Source: Streptomyces violascens | GTDB taxonomy: Bacteria; Actinomycetota; Actinomycetes; Streptomycetales; Streptomycetaceae | Assembly: GCF_014649955.1 (NCBI RefSeq) | Contig: NZ_BMUA01000008.1 | Coordinates: forward strand, 186,001-250,000 | Length of the DNA: 64,000 nucleotides | Direction: 5' to 3' | In this document: piece after piece, positions 6,971 to 13,965 of the stretch | Layout of the letters: each line of letters opens with the position of its first letter | Numbering within the stretch: position 1 is the first letter of the stretch | Notes under the pieces: model-generated | The model's database searches: none | What the model saw: only the letters and a program-made list of their open reading frames with translations | What the model was told of the DNA's origin: nothing | Program-made: the position numbers and the translations under genes

Positions 6971-7462
6971 TCAATACCGGGATGGCACCCGCAGGGGGAT
7001 CCAGTCATCCTGGTCCTGCCAGCGAACGAACAGTTGCGGCGGAACAGGCCGACCCCAACCCCCGGCCATCGTGAAGTCGCGCCCTTCGCCAGCAGCCAGC
7101 GAGGACGGCACCCCTGGGCTCAGGTTCTGAGTTGTGGGTAGGTCTCGATCACTTACCATGACTGCGTTCGCCGAGGCCTGGCCATCGTTCACGATGCGGT
7201 ACTTGGTGCCGTACAAGTGGTGAATGGCGAGTTCCACCTTTGGTCTGGCCGCTTCCGCCTCGGCTAGGCGCCTCTCCTGCGCCTGGCTCTGCTCATGGGC
7301 CAGTGCCGCCTCGGCGGCGTCCGCCGATCTGACCGACGCTTCCGCTGCTGTTGCAGCGGCATCTGCGGACCGCCTACCGTCACCACGCGCCTTGAGACTG
7401 ACGATGAAAGCGCCAACCGAGAGCACGAGCGCTGCCCATGCGGGCACATCTCCCCATTCCAT
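6971..7462 (-). CDS. Membrane-anchored coiled-coil protein, function unknown
   Basis: The 163-aa product has one N-terminal membrane span (WAALVLSVGAFIVSL). A long Ala/Glu/Arg helix follows (residues about 28-80), probably a coiled coil. The C-terminal half is beta-rich with KVELAIHHLYGTKYRIVNDG and FVRWQDQDDWIPL. The domain order resembles small bacterial N-anchored proteins of unknown function. It is convergent with the DUF3761 gene. Confidence 0.55.
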   Translation of the reverse strand: MEWGDVPAWAALVLSVGAFIVSLKARGDGRRSADAAATAAEASVRSADAAEAALAHEQSQAQERRLAEAEAARPKVELAIHHLYGTKYRIVNDGQASANAVMVSDRDLPTTQNLSPGVPSSLAAGEGRDFTMAGGWGRPVPPQLFVRWQDQDDWIPLRVPSRY

Positions 7463-7501
7463 GAGCAGACACTAGGGCTGGAATCATCGGCTGGCAGCAA
7501 A

Positions 7502-7528
7502 AGCCCCCGCCCGCTCACGGCGGGGGCT
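7502..7528. terminator. GC-rich hairpin between the membrane protein and GIY-YIG genes
   Basis: AGCCCCCGCC (7502-7511) pairs perfectly with GGCGGGGGCT (7519-7528) around a 7-nt loop. It lies just downstream of the minus-strand GIY-YIG gene. The stem is almost identical to that at 6179-6206. Confidence 0.6.
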
Positions 7529-7543
7529 GACGTGTGCGCGCAG

Positions 7544-8068
7544 CTACAACCAAACCACAGGCGGGTAGGCCACCCCATCGGGGAAGGCGCCCGACGCTTC
7601 CTTGTACGCCCGCTCGGCCATGAGCCCGGCCCGCCGCGCCGTACGCTCTGGCGCGCCCGCCTCAACGAGTCTGGCCTGGACCAGTCGCCGAAGCTGGTTC
7701 GCCTGCCGCAAGACCTTGCCCTTGGTCCTCGCCTGCTCCCGGTTGGCCCGCTGCCGTACCGACCGCTTGGCGTTGTCCTGTGGCGTGCCTGCCTGGTTGT
7801 AGAGCGGCGCCTCGTTCCAGATGGCCGCTGACTCCGCCTCGCACGCCTTGTTCCGCGTGGGATGCCACGTCTCCTCGCGGCGCGCCACCTGCGGCCACCA
7901 CGGCTTGTCACTGCGGTGAGCAGCGAACCGGGTGGACGGGTCCTTGGTCACGCCGACGTAGAGCAGCCGGTCGGCACTGTCGTACAGGCGGTAGAGGGCC
8001 GTGGCACTCCCGTGCTCAACTCCCGCCGGTGGCCGGTTCGTCGGGTTGTTCGCTTGCTCCTGGGTCAT
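7544..8068 (-). CDS. GIY-YIG domain protein
   Basis: The 174-aa product starts at ATG 8068. Near residue 25 it has ALYRLYDSADRLLYVGVTKD...RFAAHRSDKPWW, matching the LYR.YD..g.LLYVG.T.....R...H segment of GIY-YIG-like nuclease folds. A charged Arg/Glu-rich helical C-terminus may bind DNA. It overlaps the upstream HTH gene by 53 bp, so the two form one unit. GIY-YIG folds occur in homing nucleases and restriction or repair enzymes; which applies here is unknown. Confidence 0.65.
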   Translation of the reverse strand: MTQEQANNPTNRPPAGVEHGSATALYRLYDSADRLLYVGVTKDPSTRFAAHRSDKPWWPQVARREETWHPTRNKACEAESAAIWNEAPLYNQAGTPQDNAKRSVRQRANREQARTKGKVLRQANQLRRLVQARLVEAGAPERTARRAGLMAERAYKEASGAFPDGVAYPPVVWL

Positions 8069-8354
8069 CGTTCCCCTTGGCTGCCTTGGGTCGGTCGGCC
8101 CATGACCCGGAGTGGCCGCGCAGGATGTCTTGCACCGTGCCGAGGGACACCGAGATCTCGGCAGCGATCTTCCGAAACGACATGCCCTGAGCACGCAGGT
8201 CGACGACGACCTCCCGTCGCAGCGCCGCGAGTCGAGGCGTCCGCTTGGTCTGGTCGGCGAGCACCTTGCTGATCGCACGCGCTCGCTCCGTCGGGTCGGC
8301 GATCTCCTCCAAAGCATCCATGGCCTTGATCACCTGCTCCGCCTCGTCGGTCAA
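8016..8354 (-). CDS. HTH DNA-binding protein
   Basis: The 112-aa product is taken from TTG 8354, which has GAAGGGA upstream and begins the homologous-looking LTDEAEQVIKAMDALEEIADP. A sigma/resolvase-like helix-turn-helix reads MSFRKIAAEISVSLGTVQDILRGH. The frame is open further upstream, but that part looks non-coding. It overlaps the GIY-YIG gene and is divergent from the gene at 8522. It may autoregulate through the palindrome at 8394-8409. Confidence 0.6.
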   Translation of the reverse strand: MTDEAEQVIKAMDALEEIADPTERARAISKVLADQTKRTPRLAALRREVVVDLRAQGMSFRKIAAEISVSLGTVQDILRGHSGSWADRPKAAKGNDDPGASEQPDEPATGGS

Positions 8355-8393
8355 AACCCGGTCCCTTCTTCGGGCGGGCCGCTTCCCCAGAGC

Positions 8394-8409
8394 GTATGGG
8401 GGCCCATAC
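8394..8409. promoter_or_regulatory. Palindrome in the divergent intergenic region
   Basis: GTATGG and CCATAC flank a GGGC spacer. The site lies 40 bp upstream of the minus-strand HTH start. A second element follows: CCCCCGGCCC (8448-8457) pairs with GGGCCGGGGG (8476-8485). The first looks like an operator and the second like a terminator or attenuator stem. Confidence 0.4.
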
Positions 8410-8521
8410 ACTTCAAGGAAGTGGCCACGCGCTACTGACGCACAAAGCCCCCGGCCCGGCGCTGGAACGCCATATGGGCCGGGGGCGGACCCACTCTGAA
8501 GCGATCGAAGGAGCAGGCCCG

Positions 8522-8839
8522 ATGCCTGAGCGTACCGATCACGTCCAGCCCGATGAATACCCACGACGCGCTACCGGCCCCAGCACGGACGGGTGTGCCG
8601 TCCTCAACGCCGCGGCCGACCGGCTCTCCGCCGTGCGCCCTGACGGCGTGATGCGTGAGCCGATCCGTCTCGCCCTCGCCCTGCGATACGCCACGCAGGC
8701 CCACGGCTTCAGGTCGCAGCGCGCGGACGAGGTGGAGCGTGAGGTGCTGCGCCTCATGCCGATCATCGCCCCCAGCTCGACCACCACGCGTGGCGAGTAC
8801 GCGCTGATCCTTCGGCGCGCGGCGGGCGGTGCGGCATGA
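8522..8839 (+). CDS. Small phage protein, function unknown
   Basis: The 105-aa product starts at ATG 8522 behind GAAGGAG. It has two helical stretches (REPIRLALALRYATQAHGF and ADEVEREVLRLMPIIA). No family function is recognised. It overlaps the next gene by ATGA, beginning a + strand operon to 12,945. Confidence 0.6.
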   Translation: MPERTDHVQPDEYPRRATGPSTDGCAVLNAAADRLSAVRPDGVMREPIRLALALRYATQAHGFRSQRADEVEREVLRLMPIIAPSSTTTRGEYALILRRAAGGAA

Positions 8840-9056
8840 CGACCAAGCACACGCACAAGGGGAGCTTCGGCCGCCTCGTCGACGGCTGCCCGCGCTGTGA
8901 CGAACTCGCCCGCGGCGCCAAGCCTGTGTCCTGGCAGGCCGACAAGACGCGGCGCGACCAGGAGCAGCGCGACGCCGCGCAGCGCGCCCACTTCGCCCCC
9001 GGCGGCCCGCACGCGCGCGGTACCTGCGGGCCCGTGTGCACGTTCGGGAGTGGTGA
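8836..9056 (+). pseudogene. Small Cys/His phage protein with an apparent 1-nt deletion near its end
   Basis: The frame from ATG 8836 encodes GSFGRLVDGCPRCDELARGA and then HFAPGGPHARGTCGPVCTFG, a Cys/His-rich actinophage protein type. Right after CTFG the frame runs into unrelated sequence ending at 9210. One extra G in the GGG run at about 9046-9048 would instead give GEW and a stop at TGA 9054-9056. That stop overlaps the GTG start of the next gene exactly as elsewhere in this operon. Confidence 0.5.
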
Positions 9057-9373
9057 CCGTGGCAGGACAGAAGCCCGGCCACATCGCGGTCATGCTCGAC
9101 AAGGTCGCCAGCACGCTGGAGAACTCCACCGGGCTGAACCCCGACCAAGCCGTCCGCCTGGCCATCTGGGGCGACGCCGACACTCCGGACCCCGAGCACG
9201 GCACGCCTAGCGCCGACATGTTCAGGGAGATCACGGTGCTCATCGCGTGCCACATCGCGAACGAGGACGGGATGGACCCCCGGGACAGCATCGCCTGGAT
9301 TCCACCACACCGTGCGGCCGCGGCATGCCGGGCCGGAGCACGCCGCTGGTGGACCATCGCCGCCCGCGGCTGA
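9053..9373 (+). CDS. Small phage protein, function unknown
   Basis: The 106-aa product starts at GTG 9053 (TGGTGA overlap). It contains HIAVMLDKVASTLENSTGLNPDQAVRLAIWGDAD and ITVLIACHIANEDGMDPRD, compact and helical. The C-terminal RRWWTIAARG is basic. Homologue-like proteins occur in Streptomyces prophages and integrative elements. Function unknown. Confidence 0.55.
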   Translation: MTVAGQKPGHIAVMLDKVASTLENSTGLNPDQAVRLAIWGDADTPDPEHGTPSADMFREITVLIACHIANEDGMDPRDSIAWIPPHRAAAACRAGARRWWTIAARG

Positions 9374-9438
9374 CCAATCAACCGGCCGGGCCCGCCACTT
9401 CCCCGCGGGCCCGGCCCCGCTGCTCCTGGAGCTGCACC

Positions 9439-10368
9439 GTGACCACCGCACCACGCCGCCTCGGCGGAGCCATCCGCACCGCATGGGCCGTCGTCGTCCT
9501 CATGATGCTCGGCGCCGCCGCCTGGTCCATCAGCGGACTCCTCATCCGCTGGGGCATGAACCACACCGCAGCATGGGGCTTCAGCGTCATGTACGACGCC
9601 GCCGGCCTCATCTGCGCCGACTACGCCCGCCGGGCGATCGAACGCAACACCCCGGCCGGACTGCCGCGCCTGTCACTCTTGGCGTTCGTCGCCGTGTCCG
9701 GCGTCCTCAACTGGTCGCACGGCCAAGCCATCGGCGGTCGGCCCGCAGCGTGGGGCCTGGCCGCGCTGTCCGGCGGTGTCGAGCTGCTCACCGAGCTGCA
9801 CCGGCGTGACGTGCGTGACGAGCAGCGCGCTGCCCGCGGCCTCGTCGCCGAACGCCTCCCGCACATCCCCGTGTTGGGGTGGATCATGTTCCCCGGCCGG
9901 GCGTGGCAGACCCTGCGCGGCGCGGTCGGGGCGCGCCTCGACCTCCTCGACCCGGTGCAGACCGAGGCTCGGACACAGGACAAGGACAGGGCCGGGCACG
10001 CGTCCGGGACTGTCCGGGCCGCTGTCCGCGCTGTCCTGGACACGGTGCCCGACGCGACCGAGGACGACGTCTTCGACCAGCTCGACATCCTCGGCATCGA
10101 CTACGACGAGGACACTGTCCGCGCCATCCTGGACAGCGGACAGGACACGCAGGACAGCAGGTCACGGGGCACGCTGCACCCGATCGCCCCGCCGGGCCAG
10201 TCCATCGCGGACACGATCCGGACAGGCCGGTCCACCGGTGTCCGGGACAGGGACAAGCTCGTGTCCTACGTCCGGCAGGTTCATGGTCCGGATGTCCGCC
10301 GAGACACGATCATCCGAACCATCAGCCGCATCGAGCGGGACGAGAAGCGCACGCGGCGGGGTGCCTGA
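9439..10368 (+). CDS. DUF2637-type membrane protein (Spd-like)
   Basis: The 309-aa product starts at GTG 9439 after CTGGAG. About four membrane spans occupy residues 10-115 (AVVVLMMLGAAAWSISGLL; LSLLAFVAVSGVLNWSHG), matching the DUF2637 arrangement found in spread (SpdB-like) proteins of actinomycete integrative elements. The soluble C-terminal half has repeated Thr/Asp/Arg stretches and a possible winged-helix segment DKLVSYVRQVHGPDVRRDTIIRTI. Its ATGA overlap links it to the next membrane genes. Confidence 0.65.
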   Translation: MTTAPRRLGGAIRTAWAVVVLMMLGAAAWSISGLLIRWGMNHTAAWGFSVMYDAAGLICADYARRAIERNTPAGLPRLSLLAFVAVSGVLNWSHGQAIGGRPAAWGLAALSGGVELLTELHRRDVRDEQRAARGLVAERLPHIPVLGWIMFPGRAWQTLRGAVGARLDLLDPVQTEARTQDKDRAGHASGTVRAAVRAVLDTVPDATEDDVFDQLDILGIDYDEDTVRAILDSGQDTQDSRSRGTLHPIAPPGQSIADTIRTGRSTGVRDRDKLVSYVRQVHGPDVRRDTIIRTISRIERDEKRTRRGA

Positions 10369-10547
10369 TGCTGCTCGCCCTCATCGGCTTCCCCACCGCG
10401 GCCATCGTCGCCGCCCTCGGCCTGGCCCTCGGGACGTACCGCGACCAGGTACCGCACGCCACCCTCGTACGCGCCGTGCTCCTCGTCGCCGTCTCCTGCA
10501 TCGCCACGGGAGCGCTGTGCCTGGCCCTCGCCTGGGTCGGCTGGTAG
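10368..10547 (+). CDS. 59-aa two-span membrane protein
   Basis: It starts at ATG 10368, overlapping the stop of the DUF2637 gene. Two hydrophobic segments (LIGFPTAAIVAALGLALG; VLLVAVSCIATGALCLALAW) flank a short charged loop. Small Spd-like proteins next to DUF2637 genes are typical of actinomycete mobile elements. Function unknown. Confidence 0.55.
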   Translation: MLLALIGFPTAAIVAALGLALGTYRDQVPHATLVRAVLLVAVSCIATGALCLALAWVGW

Positions 10548-10551
10548 CGCC

Positions 10552-10758
10552 GTGGCCCACCTCGAACTCCGTGACCTGGCCGACGGCTGGCACCTGTGCG
10601 TCGCCCTCGGCCTCACCACGCCCGCAGCAGCCCGCCTCACCGACGCGTTCGCCGCGCTCCTCGTCGTCGCCGCCTGGCACGCCGGCCACTACCGGTCGGC
10701 CGTCACGCTCGCCGCGACCACGGTGAGCACCGCCGCCGTGTCGGCCTACCTTCTGTGA
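10552..10758 (+). CDS. 68-aa membrane protein
   Basis: It starts at GTG 10552, 4 nt after the previous stop. LELRDLADGWHLCVALGL is followed by alanine-rich hydrophobic segments. It is part of the Spd-like block, with no recognised domain. Confidence 0.5.
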   Translation: MAHLELRDLADGWHLCVALGLTTPAAARLTDAFAALLVVAAWHAGHYRSAVTLAATTVSTAAVSAYLL

Positions 10759-10766
10759 GCCCTGCC

Positions 10767-11285
10767 ATGTCTCAGCCGATCGAGCCGACGCGGATCATTC
10801 CGCCCGGCGTGCACATCCCGACGCTGCTCTCGGCCGCGCCGCCTCCCCCTCCGCCGCCTCCTCCTCCGGCGCCGACGTGGTACTCCATGCCGGAGCCGCC
10901 GCCGCCTGCTCCGCTGGAAGTACGGGTGACCGTAGACCTCGTTCACCCCGCCCCGGAGCCCGAGCCCGCGCGTGACTGGTCGTGGCTGTGGGCGTGGCTG
11001 CGGCCCGTGCAGACGATCCTCACGGCCGGGATAGCCGCGCTTCCGGTCCTGCCCGGTGGGCACAGCCTCATCAGCGGGTGGGCCGAGGCGCTGCATCAGT
11101 GCCGCACCGAGGCCAGCACCGGCGGCGCCTACGCGCTCGCCGTCGTCGCGCTCGCCGTGACGCTGCTCCTCGACCGCTCCCGCCGGTGGTGGGCACGCAC
11201 GCTGCTCGTCACCGCGGTCCTCGGCGGGACGGGCGCCATGTCCTGGTTCGACCCGGTGACCGCTCTCACGGGGGTGACCCGTTGA
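10767..11285 (+). CDS. Pro-rich membrane protein
   Basis: The 172-aa product starts at ATG 10767. A cytoplasmic-looking Pro-rich region with a run of prolines (about residues 25-50) precedes three hydrophobic segments (TILTAGIAALPVLPG; AYALAVVALAVTLLL; LLVTAVLGGTGAM). This layout is that of Spd/Tra-associated proteins of Streptomyces elements. It overlaps the next start by TTGA. Confidence 0.55.
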   Translation: MSQPIEPTRIIPPGVHIPTLLSAAPPPPPPPPPPAPTWYSMPEPPPPAPLEVRVTVDLVHPAPEPEPARDWSWLWAWLRPVQTILTAGIAALPVLPGGHSLISGWAEALHQCRTEASTGGAYALAVVALAVTLLLDRSRRWWARTLLVTAVLGGTGAMSWFDPVTALTGVTR

Positions 11286-11800
11286 ACGGCACCACAGTGG
11301 GGCTGTCTCTTGCCGGGCTCGCCCTTGCCCTCGCCGTCCTGTGGGCGAACCTGCGGCCCTGGTGGGAGGGCACCCGCGACCCCAAGGCGCTGGCTCCGTT
11401 CGGGTCCGGGTTCCTGCTCGGCGCCCTGTCGACCATGTGCACCGGCGGCCTGCTGGGCTGGCTCGCAGGCTGCACCCCGGGCGTGACCAACGGTGTCGGA
11501 GACAAGGCCGTGTCGGCCGTCACCGGGCGGGGAGGAAGCGCCACGCTCGCGCACGGCAGCCTCGGAGCGCTCACGCCGAACGGCGCGATCGTGGTGTTCC
11601 TCGCGACGATCGCCATCGTCCTGGGCTGGCGAGCGGCAGGGAAGCAGGACAAGAAGCGCACGGCAGGCGGCGCGTTGGTCGGCTCCACCCTCTGCGTTAC
11701 GGCCGGAGTAGCGAGCCTCTTGAACTGGCTTCCTGGCCTTGTGAATCAGGGCGGGGACCAGGTCGTGGCTGCGTTCAACGGGCTGGGTGGTTTGCTGTGA
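11282..11800 (+). CDS. Four-span membrane protein, function unknown
   Basis: The 172-aa product starts at TTG 11282, overlapping the previous stop; this start gives NGTTVGLSLAGLALALAVLW, a membrane span. Further spans include GFLLGALSTMCTGGLLGWLAG and IVVFLATIAIVLGW. It ends GTGA into the next gene. The architecture resembles Streptomyces element proteins of unknown function. Confidence 0.55.
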   Translation: MNGTTVGLSLAGLALALAVLWANLRPWWEGTRDPKALAPFGSGFLLGALSTMCTGGLLGWLAGCTPGVTNGVGDKAVSAVTGRGGSATLAHGSLGALTPNGAIVVFLATIAIVLGWRAAGKQDKKRTAGGALVGSTLCVTAGVASLLNWLPGLVNQGGDQVVAAFNGLGGLL

Positions 11801-12561
11801 GCCGCCTCAACCGGGCCGCGTCGCGCCTCGCCACCGGCGCCACGCTGCTCGCCCGCCGCATCATCGACCGAACCTCAGCGTGGGTGCGCGCGGGGCGCCG
11901 CGAGGATCTCACCGGCTGGCAGGCCTCGTTGGGCTGCTGGGTGCGCCTCGCCCTCGTCGTGGCCGGAGTGTGGATCGCGTGGCGCATCGTCCGCGCCGCC
12001 CCGGCCGTGCTGTGGGCTGTGCTGCCCGTGCTTGGCCTCGCGGCGTGGCGCGCGGGCCGGCCGCCCCGCAAGCCGGTGGCGCCGGCGGCCGCCGCGGCCG
12101 AGGTCCCGGAGCCGGCCGAGGAGCAGCCCGTATCGACGCTCTCCGACGCCGAGTTCATCGACCTCGTCCGGCGCTGCATCGGGCCCCGCTCGGGTGTCCA
12201 TCTCGCGGTGCTCCCCGACCTCCTCGGCGAGCTCACCGGCGAGCCGTGGTCGGGGGCCCGGGTGAGGGCCTCCCTCAAGGCGGCCGGGGTGCCCGTGTCG
12301 GGGTCCGTCCGGATGCGCGGCCGGAAGGTGTCGACGGGGGTGCGCCTGGACGCTCTCCCCTGCCCCTCTCCGACCCCTCCTGTAGCTCCGCCCGTGGGTG
12401 TAGTTCCCGCAGGTCAGGATCCAGCTACGCCGGGAACTACAACTACAGCTACACCCAGTCGCCGCCGCGTGGGGGACTGGATCGTCGAGGCGGTCGACGA
12501 CGCGCGCAACCCGGCCGCGACGCACGTACGCGCGACCAGGGCGGAGGTGAACAAGCCATGA
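11797..12561 (+). CDS. Membrane-anchored protein with C-terminal winged-helix-like region
   Basis: The 254-aa product starts at GTG 11797. Two hydrophobic segments (VRLALVVAGVWIAWRIVRAA and VLWAVLPVLGLAAW) lie within residues 50-90. A soluble part follows, LSDAEFIDLVRRCIGPRSGVHLAVLPDLLGEL...VRASLKAAGVPVSGSVRMRGR, which looks like a DNA-binding winged helix. The next 3' DNA holds an inverted repeat. It may link the membrane to DNA, as Spd/Tra accessory proteins do; this is inferred. Confidence 0.55.
   Translation: MSRLNRAASRLATGATLLARRIIDRTSAWVRAGRREDLTGWQASLGCWVRLALVVAGVWIAWRIVRAAPAVLWAVLPVLGLAAWRAGRPPRKPVAPAAAAAEVPEPAEEQPVSTLSDAEFIDLVRRCIGPRSGVHLAVLPDLLGELTGEPWSGARVRASLKAAGVPVSGSVRMRGRKVSTGVRLDALPCPSPTPPVAPPVGVVPAGQDPATPGTTTTATPSRRRVGDWIVEAVDDARNPAATHVRATRAEVNKP
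12398..12441. repeat. Inverted repeat with GTAGCT/AGCTAC-like motifs
   Basis: TGTAGTTCCCG (12399-12409) pairs perfectly with CGGGAACTACA (12431-12441). Flanking copies TGTAGCT (12381), AGCTAC (12423) and CAGCTACA (about 12446) echo the GTAGCTAC operator of the RHH gene 1.1 kb downstream. It lies within the 3' coding part of the 11797 gene. Confidence 0.45.
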
Positions 12562-12842
12562 CGCGTCACGAGGACTGGTTCCGGATCTACGACAGCGCCC
12601 CTGTCTCCGACGTGGACATCCGGGCGGCCTACACCAAGGAGATCAGTGTCGACGGTGCCGTGTGGGAGTGCCCGCACGAAATGACTGGCGAGCACCTGAA
12701 GCTCGACATGACCGAGGCCCTGATCGCCGAACGCACGGTTGGACTGCGCAACGGCGTCGTGGTGATCGAGAGCCCCTATCCCATGGGTGGGCTGATCCGC
12801 TACACACCCACAGCCCACGTTCGTGCGAGCGGGCGGGGGTGA
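12558..12842 (+). CDS. Small acidic protein, function unknown
   Basis: The 94-aa product starts at ATG 12558, overlapping the upstream stop. It contains YTKEISVDGAVWECPHEMTGEHLKLDM and VVIESPYPMGGLIRYTP. No family is recognised. It may be an accessory small protein of the membrane-gene operon. Confidence 0.5.
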   Translation: MTRHEDWFRIYDSAPVSDVDIRAAYTKEISVDGAVWECPHEMTGEHLKLDMTEALIAERTVGLRNGVVVIESPYPMGGLIRYTPTAHVRASGRG

Positions 12843-12849
12843 ACGAGTC

Positions 12850-12945
12850 ATGATCCAGCGCCTGTTGCGCGTCCTCGTCCGCGCCAACCCGACGTACTGC
12901 GCGGCCTGCGGATGGTGGGTCACCAGCTGCCCGCACCAGAGTTGA
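12850..12945 (+). CDS. 31-aa zinc-ribbon-like micro-protein
   Basis: From ATG 12850 it reads MIQRLLRVLVRANPTYCAACG and on to CPHQS. The CAAC...C-x-H arrangement could hold one zinc ion. It is at the end of the + strand operon; such micro-proteins are common in actinophages. Confidence 0.4.
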   Translation: MIQRLLRVLVRANPTYCAACGWWVTSCPHQS

Positions 12946-12999
12946 TCGTCAGCGTTCAGGCCCCGTCGCGGCTTCCCTGCCCGGCGGGGTCTCGCTGTG

Positions 13000-13230
13000 T
13001 CAGCCCTGGTAGTTGTCGGTGTACTGCGGCCCGCCGGGCTCCGACTCGCAGCCCTCGGTGCGGTCCGGGGTGCCGTGGCCGATGACGAGGGCGTACGAGT
13101 CGGGGACGAACCGGCACCCCTTGTCAGCCCATTGGCCAGCCACGGCAGTCCAGAGGATGAGGAGCAGGCAGGCGAGGACGATCGTTGTGGATCTCTTGAG
13201 GGGCCATCTTCGGCCAGGCGCGTCGGACAT
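13000..13230 (-). CDS. Small membrane-anchored/secreted protein
   Basis: The 76-aa product has one N-terminal hydrophobic segment (STTIVLACLLLILWTAVAG) after a basic leader. The outside part is short, with two Cys (GCRFVPDS, EGCES). It is convergent with the + strand operon. Function unknown. Confidence 0.5.
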   Translation of the reverse strand: MSDAPGRRWPLKRSTTIVLACLLLILWTAVAGQWADKGCRFVPDSYALVIGHGTPDRTEGCESEPGGPQYTDNYQG

Positions 13231-13282
13231 GCGCGCGATTGTGACGCGTGCGGGGCCGGATGCGGGAGGGGTTCGACGAGAC

Positions 13283-13495
13283 TCAGTCGGCTTCTGACCA
13301 AGGCCCGGCGGCCGGCCGCTCGGGGAGCTTGGCGCCGGGGCGGCGCAGGTACCAGCGGATGAACTCGCGTACGACGGCGGCGCGGGGGCTGCGGCCGGTC
13401 GGATGCTGCGCCTTGGTCGCGTCCTCGAACGGGCCCCATTCGCTGTCGGGGATGCGCATCTGGCGGGGCTTGTCGTACTCCTGGTCGTCGGTCAT
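13283..13495 (-). CDS. Ribbon-helix-helix (Arc/MetJ-type) regulator
   Basis: The 70-aa product starts at ATG 13495. RQMRIPDSEWGPFEDATKA gives a short strand and first helix; GRSPRAAVVREFIRWYLRR gives the second helix. This is an RHH DNA-binding fold. Its start is 24 bp from a cluster of three near-identical palindromes, so it very likely regulates itself and the divergent genes. It may be a ParG/CopG-like or phage regulator. Confidence 0.65.
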   Translation of the reverse strand: MTDDQEYDKPRQMRIPDSEWGPFEDATKAQHPTGRSPRAAVVREFIRWYLRRPGAKLPERPAAGPWSEAD

Positions 13496-13518
13496 GGGGG
13501 GAACGGTACCGCCCTGGA

Positions 13519-13590
13519 TTCGTAGCTACAAGTTTCTCGACCAACCCCCTTGCCTTGTAGCTACAAGCGGCGTAACTTTGTAGCTACAAG
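13519..13590. promoter_or_regulatory. Three GTAGCTAC palindromic operators
   Basis: Copies lie at 13519-13532, 13554-13567 (CTTGTAGCTACAAG, perfect 14-bp palindrome) and 13577-13590. They fill the divergent interval between the RHH gene (start 13495) and the + strand gene at 13614. Centre spacings of 35 and 23 bp suggest binding by RHH dimers or tetramers on nearby faces of the helix. Confidence 0.75.
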
Positions 13591-13613
13591 GAAGCCGCAC
13601 CGAGGGGGATCTG

Positions 13614-13946
13614 ATGAACGCCACCACCCACACCAACTGCCTCCGCTGCGGCCGCCACCTCACCAGCACCAAGAGCCAGGCCACCGGCTACGGCCCCACC
13701 TGCGCCCGCAAGATCCGCAACGCCGCCGTCGACCTCGCCGACTACAAGGCCCACCAGATCGCCTCGGCCCGCGAGCTCATCGAGGACGGCGCGATCATCC
13801 CCCTCCGCTCCGTCGTCTTCCTCGCGATCTCCACCGACGGCACCGAGACCTACCGCAGCGCCCCGACCGGCTGCACCTGCGCCGCCGGGCGCAAGGGCGG
13901 GGGCTGCTACCACCAGCTCGCCGCCCGCATGCTCCTCGCCGCCTGA
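13614..13946 (+). CDS. DUF6011/SWIM-like zinc protein
   Basis: The 110-aa product starts at ATG 13614. The N-terminal CLRCGRHLTSTKSQATGYGPTC is the DUF6011-type zinc motif. The C-terminal CTCAAGRKGGGCYH has a CxC...CxH SWIM-like spacing. It probably binds DNA or protein. It is transcribed from the operator-bearing divergent promoter. Confidence 0.7.
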   Translation: MNATTHTNCLRCGRHLTSTKSQATGYGPTCARKIRNAAVDLADYKAHQIASARELIEDGAIIPLRSVVFLAISTDGTETYRSAPTGCTCAAGRKGGGCYHQLAARMLLAA

Positions 13947-13965
13947 CCCTCGAAGGGACCACGCC

